Assembly (NCBI GenBank): GCA_964625325.1
Contig: CAZVBA010000016.1
Coordinates: 1-16,036 of the forward strand
Direction of reading: 5' to 3'
Source: CAZILM01 sp964625325
GTDB taxonomy: Bacteria; Patescibacteriota; Saccharimonadia; Saccharimonadales; CAYVSP01
Length of the DNA: 16,036 nucleotides
Shown here: positions 14,610-16,036 of the stretch, piece by piece
Layout: each line of letters opens with the position of its first letter
Numbering within the stretch: position 1 is the stretch's first letter
The notes under the pieces: generated by a model
Database searches by the model: none
The model's input: the letters and a program-made list of their open reading frames with translations, nothing else
What the model was told of the DNA's origin: nothing
Position numbers and translations under genes: made by a program

Positions 14610-15434
14610 ATGTATTCAGGCACGACATTAACTAAATTCTCAGGACGCGTACTAGGCGCACACCAGAAGATTGATAGTGTCGCTCGACGTGATTTGGCTA
14701 AATTAATGCCTCAAGATAGCCTGTTCCCATCAATTCGTCGCATTCTGCATTTTGAAGGCAAAAACGGACCAGATGCCATTAAGCGTAAAAGCCCGGCTCG
14801 CGATGAACCATGGCACTACTACAGCCCATTTAACGATGAGGATGCCGAGATTTTGCAGTTGATTAAGTCGCACTACGATCACCTGGTAGCCGAACTCAAA
14901 GAAGGCGACAAAGAGCGAGTAGCTTTTGAGGCGGCCTGGTTGGCCCACGCCCTAGTTGATGGCTTAACACCTGCCCACCACTATCCATTTGAAGAGAAAT
15001 TAACGGAGTTACGCGGCGGCGAGGCTAAAGAGACCCGAACTAGCGTACGTAAAAAGATGGTGATGCCTGGCAGCAACCGTCGCGAAAAGGTTAAAAACAA
15101 CTGGAAAATGTGGGGAGCGAAGGGACTGTTGATGACCCATTGGTGGTTTGAGGTTGGCATTTCCATATTAATCAAGCCGCTAGGCTTCAAAGAAGCTAAA
15201 CCAACCAAGGCCGAGCTCAAGCAATTTATGGATATTGGCTTGAACGAATGGTTTAAGCGAACAGCCCGCGAAATTGCCGTGCTCGACATGTACGACGCTT
15301 ATTACAAAAAAGGCTGGACACCAAAATTGGCCTACCAGGTTCGCCACAAACTGGGCCCGTCCATAATTCGCACTGTTACGTTGGCGTGGTATGCGGCGCT
15401 TTGTGACGCTGAGCTGATAAAGTACGAGGCCTAG
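14610..15434 (+). CDS. Zinc-dependent phospholipase C / S1-P1 nuclease-fold protein, probably cytoplasmic
   Basis: A mostly helical 274-residue protein without signal peptide or membrane anchor. Its His/Asp/Glu pattern matches the trinuclear-zinc site of phospholipase C and S1/P1 nucleases: H18, D55 (in GPD), H69 (in PWHYY), then HALVDGLTPAH giving H113, D117 and H123, and HWWFE giving H177 and E181. The H-x3-D-x5-H and H-x3-E spacings are those of the Bacillus cereus enzyme as I recall it. The gap between H123 and H177 is about 40 residues longer than in that enzyme and is filled by a basic insert. Family members hydrolyse phosphodiester bonds in lipids or nucleic acids, and which applies here is unknown. 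The ATG lies 12 bp after the recG stop, with a weak AAGG about ten bases upstream. Its stop directly abuts the rsmD start. It could be an inactive or membrane-associated relative. Confidence 0.72.
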   Translation: MYSGTTLTKFSGRVLGAHQKIDSVARRDLAKLMPQDSLFPSIRRILHFEGKNGPDAIKRKSPARDEPWHYYSPFNDEDAEILQLIKSHYDHLVAELKEGDKERVAFEAAWLAHALVDGLTPAHHYPFEEKLTELRGGEAKETRTSVRKKMVMPGSNRREKVKNNWKMWGAKGLLMTHWWFEVGISILIKPLGFKEAKPTKAELKQFMDIGLNEWFKRTAREIAVLDMYDAYYKKGWTPKLAYQVRHKLGPSIIRTVTLAWYAALCDAELIKYEA

Positions 15435-15974
15435 ATGCGGATTATTAGCGGTCGGCTGGGTGGTCGAAACTTTGACGCCCCCCGGACGCCGCGAACCCAC
15501 CCGATGAGCGAACGCATGCGTGGAGCTATGTTCAATGCACTTGGGGATATACAAGGCTTGAGTGTCTTGGACGCCTTTGGCGGCAGCGGTGCGTTGAGTA
15601 TTGAAGCAGTCAGCCGTGGTGCCGACAGGTCGGTTGTGGTTGAAGTTGATAAGACGGCTTTCAATACCATCAAAACCAATCTGGCTAAACTGGCCTTGGA
15701 AGATAGTATTAAGGCCATTAAGGCCAACGTTTCAGCTTGGTCAGACAACAACGAGACAGCGGCGTTTGATCTCGTTCTTTGCAACCCACCCTTCGATAAG
15801 CTTAAGCCCGACCTGATTCAGAAATTGACACGGCATATTAATCCCGGCGGTATTTTGGTCCTGTCTTGGCCAACCATTGACACTGTACCGGAAATTTCTG
15901 GCCTTCACTTGGAATCAATCAAAGAGAAGGATTACGGCGACGCTCAGCTGGTTTTTTACCGCAAAACTCCGTAA
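15435..15974 (+). CDS. rsmD: 16S rRNA (guanine-966-N2)-methyltransferase RsmD
   Basis: RsmD methylates N2 of G966 in helix 31 of 16S rRNA during 30S assembly. The 179-residue length and motifs fit: the opening MRIISGRLGGR and the THPMSERMRGAMFNAL segment conserved in RsmD, SAM motif I LDAFGGSGAL (45-54), E70 at the end of strand 2, and the catalytic NPPF (117-120) of N2/N6 amino methyltransferases. The C-terminal DYGDAQLVFYRK also suits the family. The ATG follows the previous stop with no gap (TAG then ATG), and GAGG five bases upstream, within the preceding gene, is a usable ribosome site. Translational coupling with the 14610 gene is therefore likely. The usual partner coaD is not visible, and a tRNA gene follows instead. 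Confidence 0.93.
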   Translation: MRIISGRLGGRNFDAPRTPRTHPMSERMRGAMFNALGDIQGLSVLDAFGGSGALSIEAVSRGADRSVVVEVDKTAFNTIKTNLAKLALEDSIKAIKANVSAWSDNNETAAFDLVLCNPPFDKLKPDLIQKLTRHINPGGILVLSWPTIDTVPEISGLHLESIKEKDYGDAQLVFYRKTP

Positions 15975-15977
15975 AAT
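15972..15977 (+). promoter_or_regulatory. Candidate -10 TAAAAT for tRNA-Leu, overlapping the rsmD stop
   Basis: The rsmD stop codon TAA provides the first three bases of TAAAAT. Transcription would start near 15984, about three bases before the tRNA 5' end. No convincing -35 is present, so read-through from rsmD with processing by RNase P is an alternative. Confidence 0.4.
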
Positions 15978-15986
15978 ACATCTTAC

Positions 15987-16036
15987 GCGCGAGTGGTGGA
16001 ATGGTAGACACGCTAGGTTTAGGACCTAGTGCCGCA
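15987..16036 (+). tRNA. tRNA-Leu, anticodon UAG (3' part beyond window)
   Basis: The sequence starts with an acceptor strand GCGCGAG, then TG, a D-arm with GTG...CAC pairing around GGTAGA, and an anticodon stem CTAGG/CCTAG (16013-16017 with 16025-16029). The seven-base loop TTTAGGA (16018-16024) has anticodon TAG at 16020-16022 and G37 as usual for Leu. The following GCCGC suggests the start of a long class II variable arm, as expected for tRNA-Leu. The T-arm and 3' acceptor strand are cut off. It would read CUA and probably other CUN codons. Confidence 0.9.

Noticed and set aside
15987..16036. tRNA-Ser as an alternative for the class II tRNA at the right edge
   Set aside because: The anticodon loop reads TTTAGGA with TAG in the centre, which is a Leu anticodon, and the D-arm sequence is of the Leu type.

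Overview
The window reads as a compact bacterial chromosome segment with eleven complete protein genes, one protein gene cut by the left edge and one tRNA gene cut by the right edge. There are no mobile elements, CRISPR arrays or decayed genes. Base composition is close to balanced. The standard code fits every gene, since all frames are closed by ordinary stops and none needs recoding. The very short spacers, the gene set and the family-level look of the proteins suggest a Candidate Phyla Radiation bacterium, most plausibly a Saccharibacteria (TM7)-like lineage. That assignment is inference from style and would need marker-gene phylogeny.

Layout: (1) 1-401, minus strand, the N-terminus of an M1 aminopeptidase, divergent from nusA. 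(2) 438-1705, nusA with a textbook promoter and a terminator-like hairpin in its short leader. (3) 1724-4296, clpC behind a CIRCE operator whose spacer holds the -35 box. (4) 4312-5253, a membrane-anchored HEXXH protein with a coiled-coil tail. (5) 5298-6647, radA, overlapping tail to tail with (6) 6644-9700, minus strand, a large class A penicillin-binding protein. (7) 9807-11033, tyrS. (8) 11088-11756, an unrecognised arginine-rich protein. (9) 11777-12544, a SAM methyltransferase. (10) 12561-14597, recG. (11) 14610-15434, a protein carrying the zinc-ligand pattern of phospholipase C / S1-P1 nuclease. (12) 15435-15974, rsmD. (13) 15987 to the end, tRNA-Leu(UAG).

Functional themes are core information processing (nusA, tyrS, rsmD, tRNA-Leu, recG, radA), protein quality control (clpC, probably HrcA-regulated, and the HEXXH protein beside it) and cell envelope synthesis (the penicillin-binding protein). 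The clpC/radA proximity recalls the clpC-radA linkage in Firmicutes, here with the metalloprotease-like gene between them.

The most interesting system-level signal is in the starts. Five genes (the HEXXH protein, radA, tyrS, the methyltransferase and recG) have a -10-like hexamer (TATAAT, TAAACT, TACACT, TATACT, TATACT) ending exactly 6 or 7 nt before the start codon, with no usable Shine-Dalgarno. This predicts leaderless mRNAs and a largely one-gene-one-promoter organisation, even where genes lie nose to tail. By contrast nusA and the 11088 gene have clear Shine-Dalgarno sequences, and nusA and clpC have leaders with hairpins. Other points worth a look are the predicted nusA attenuator, the HIGH-motif variant in TyrRS, the apparently cytoplasmic phospholipase-C-like protein and the ten exclusively extracytoplasmic cysteines of the penicillin-binding protein. 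No stretch longer than about 125 bases lacks a gene.
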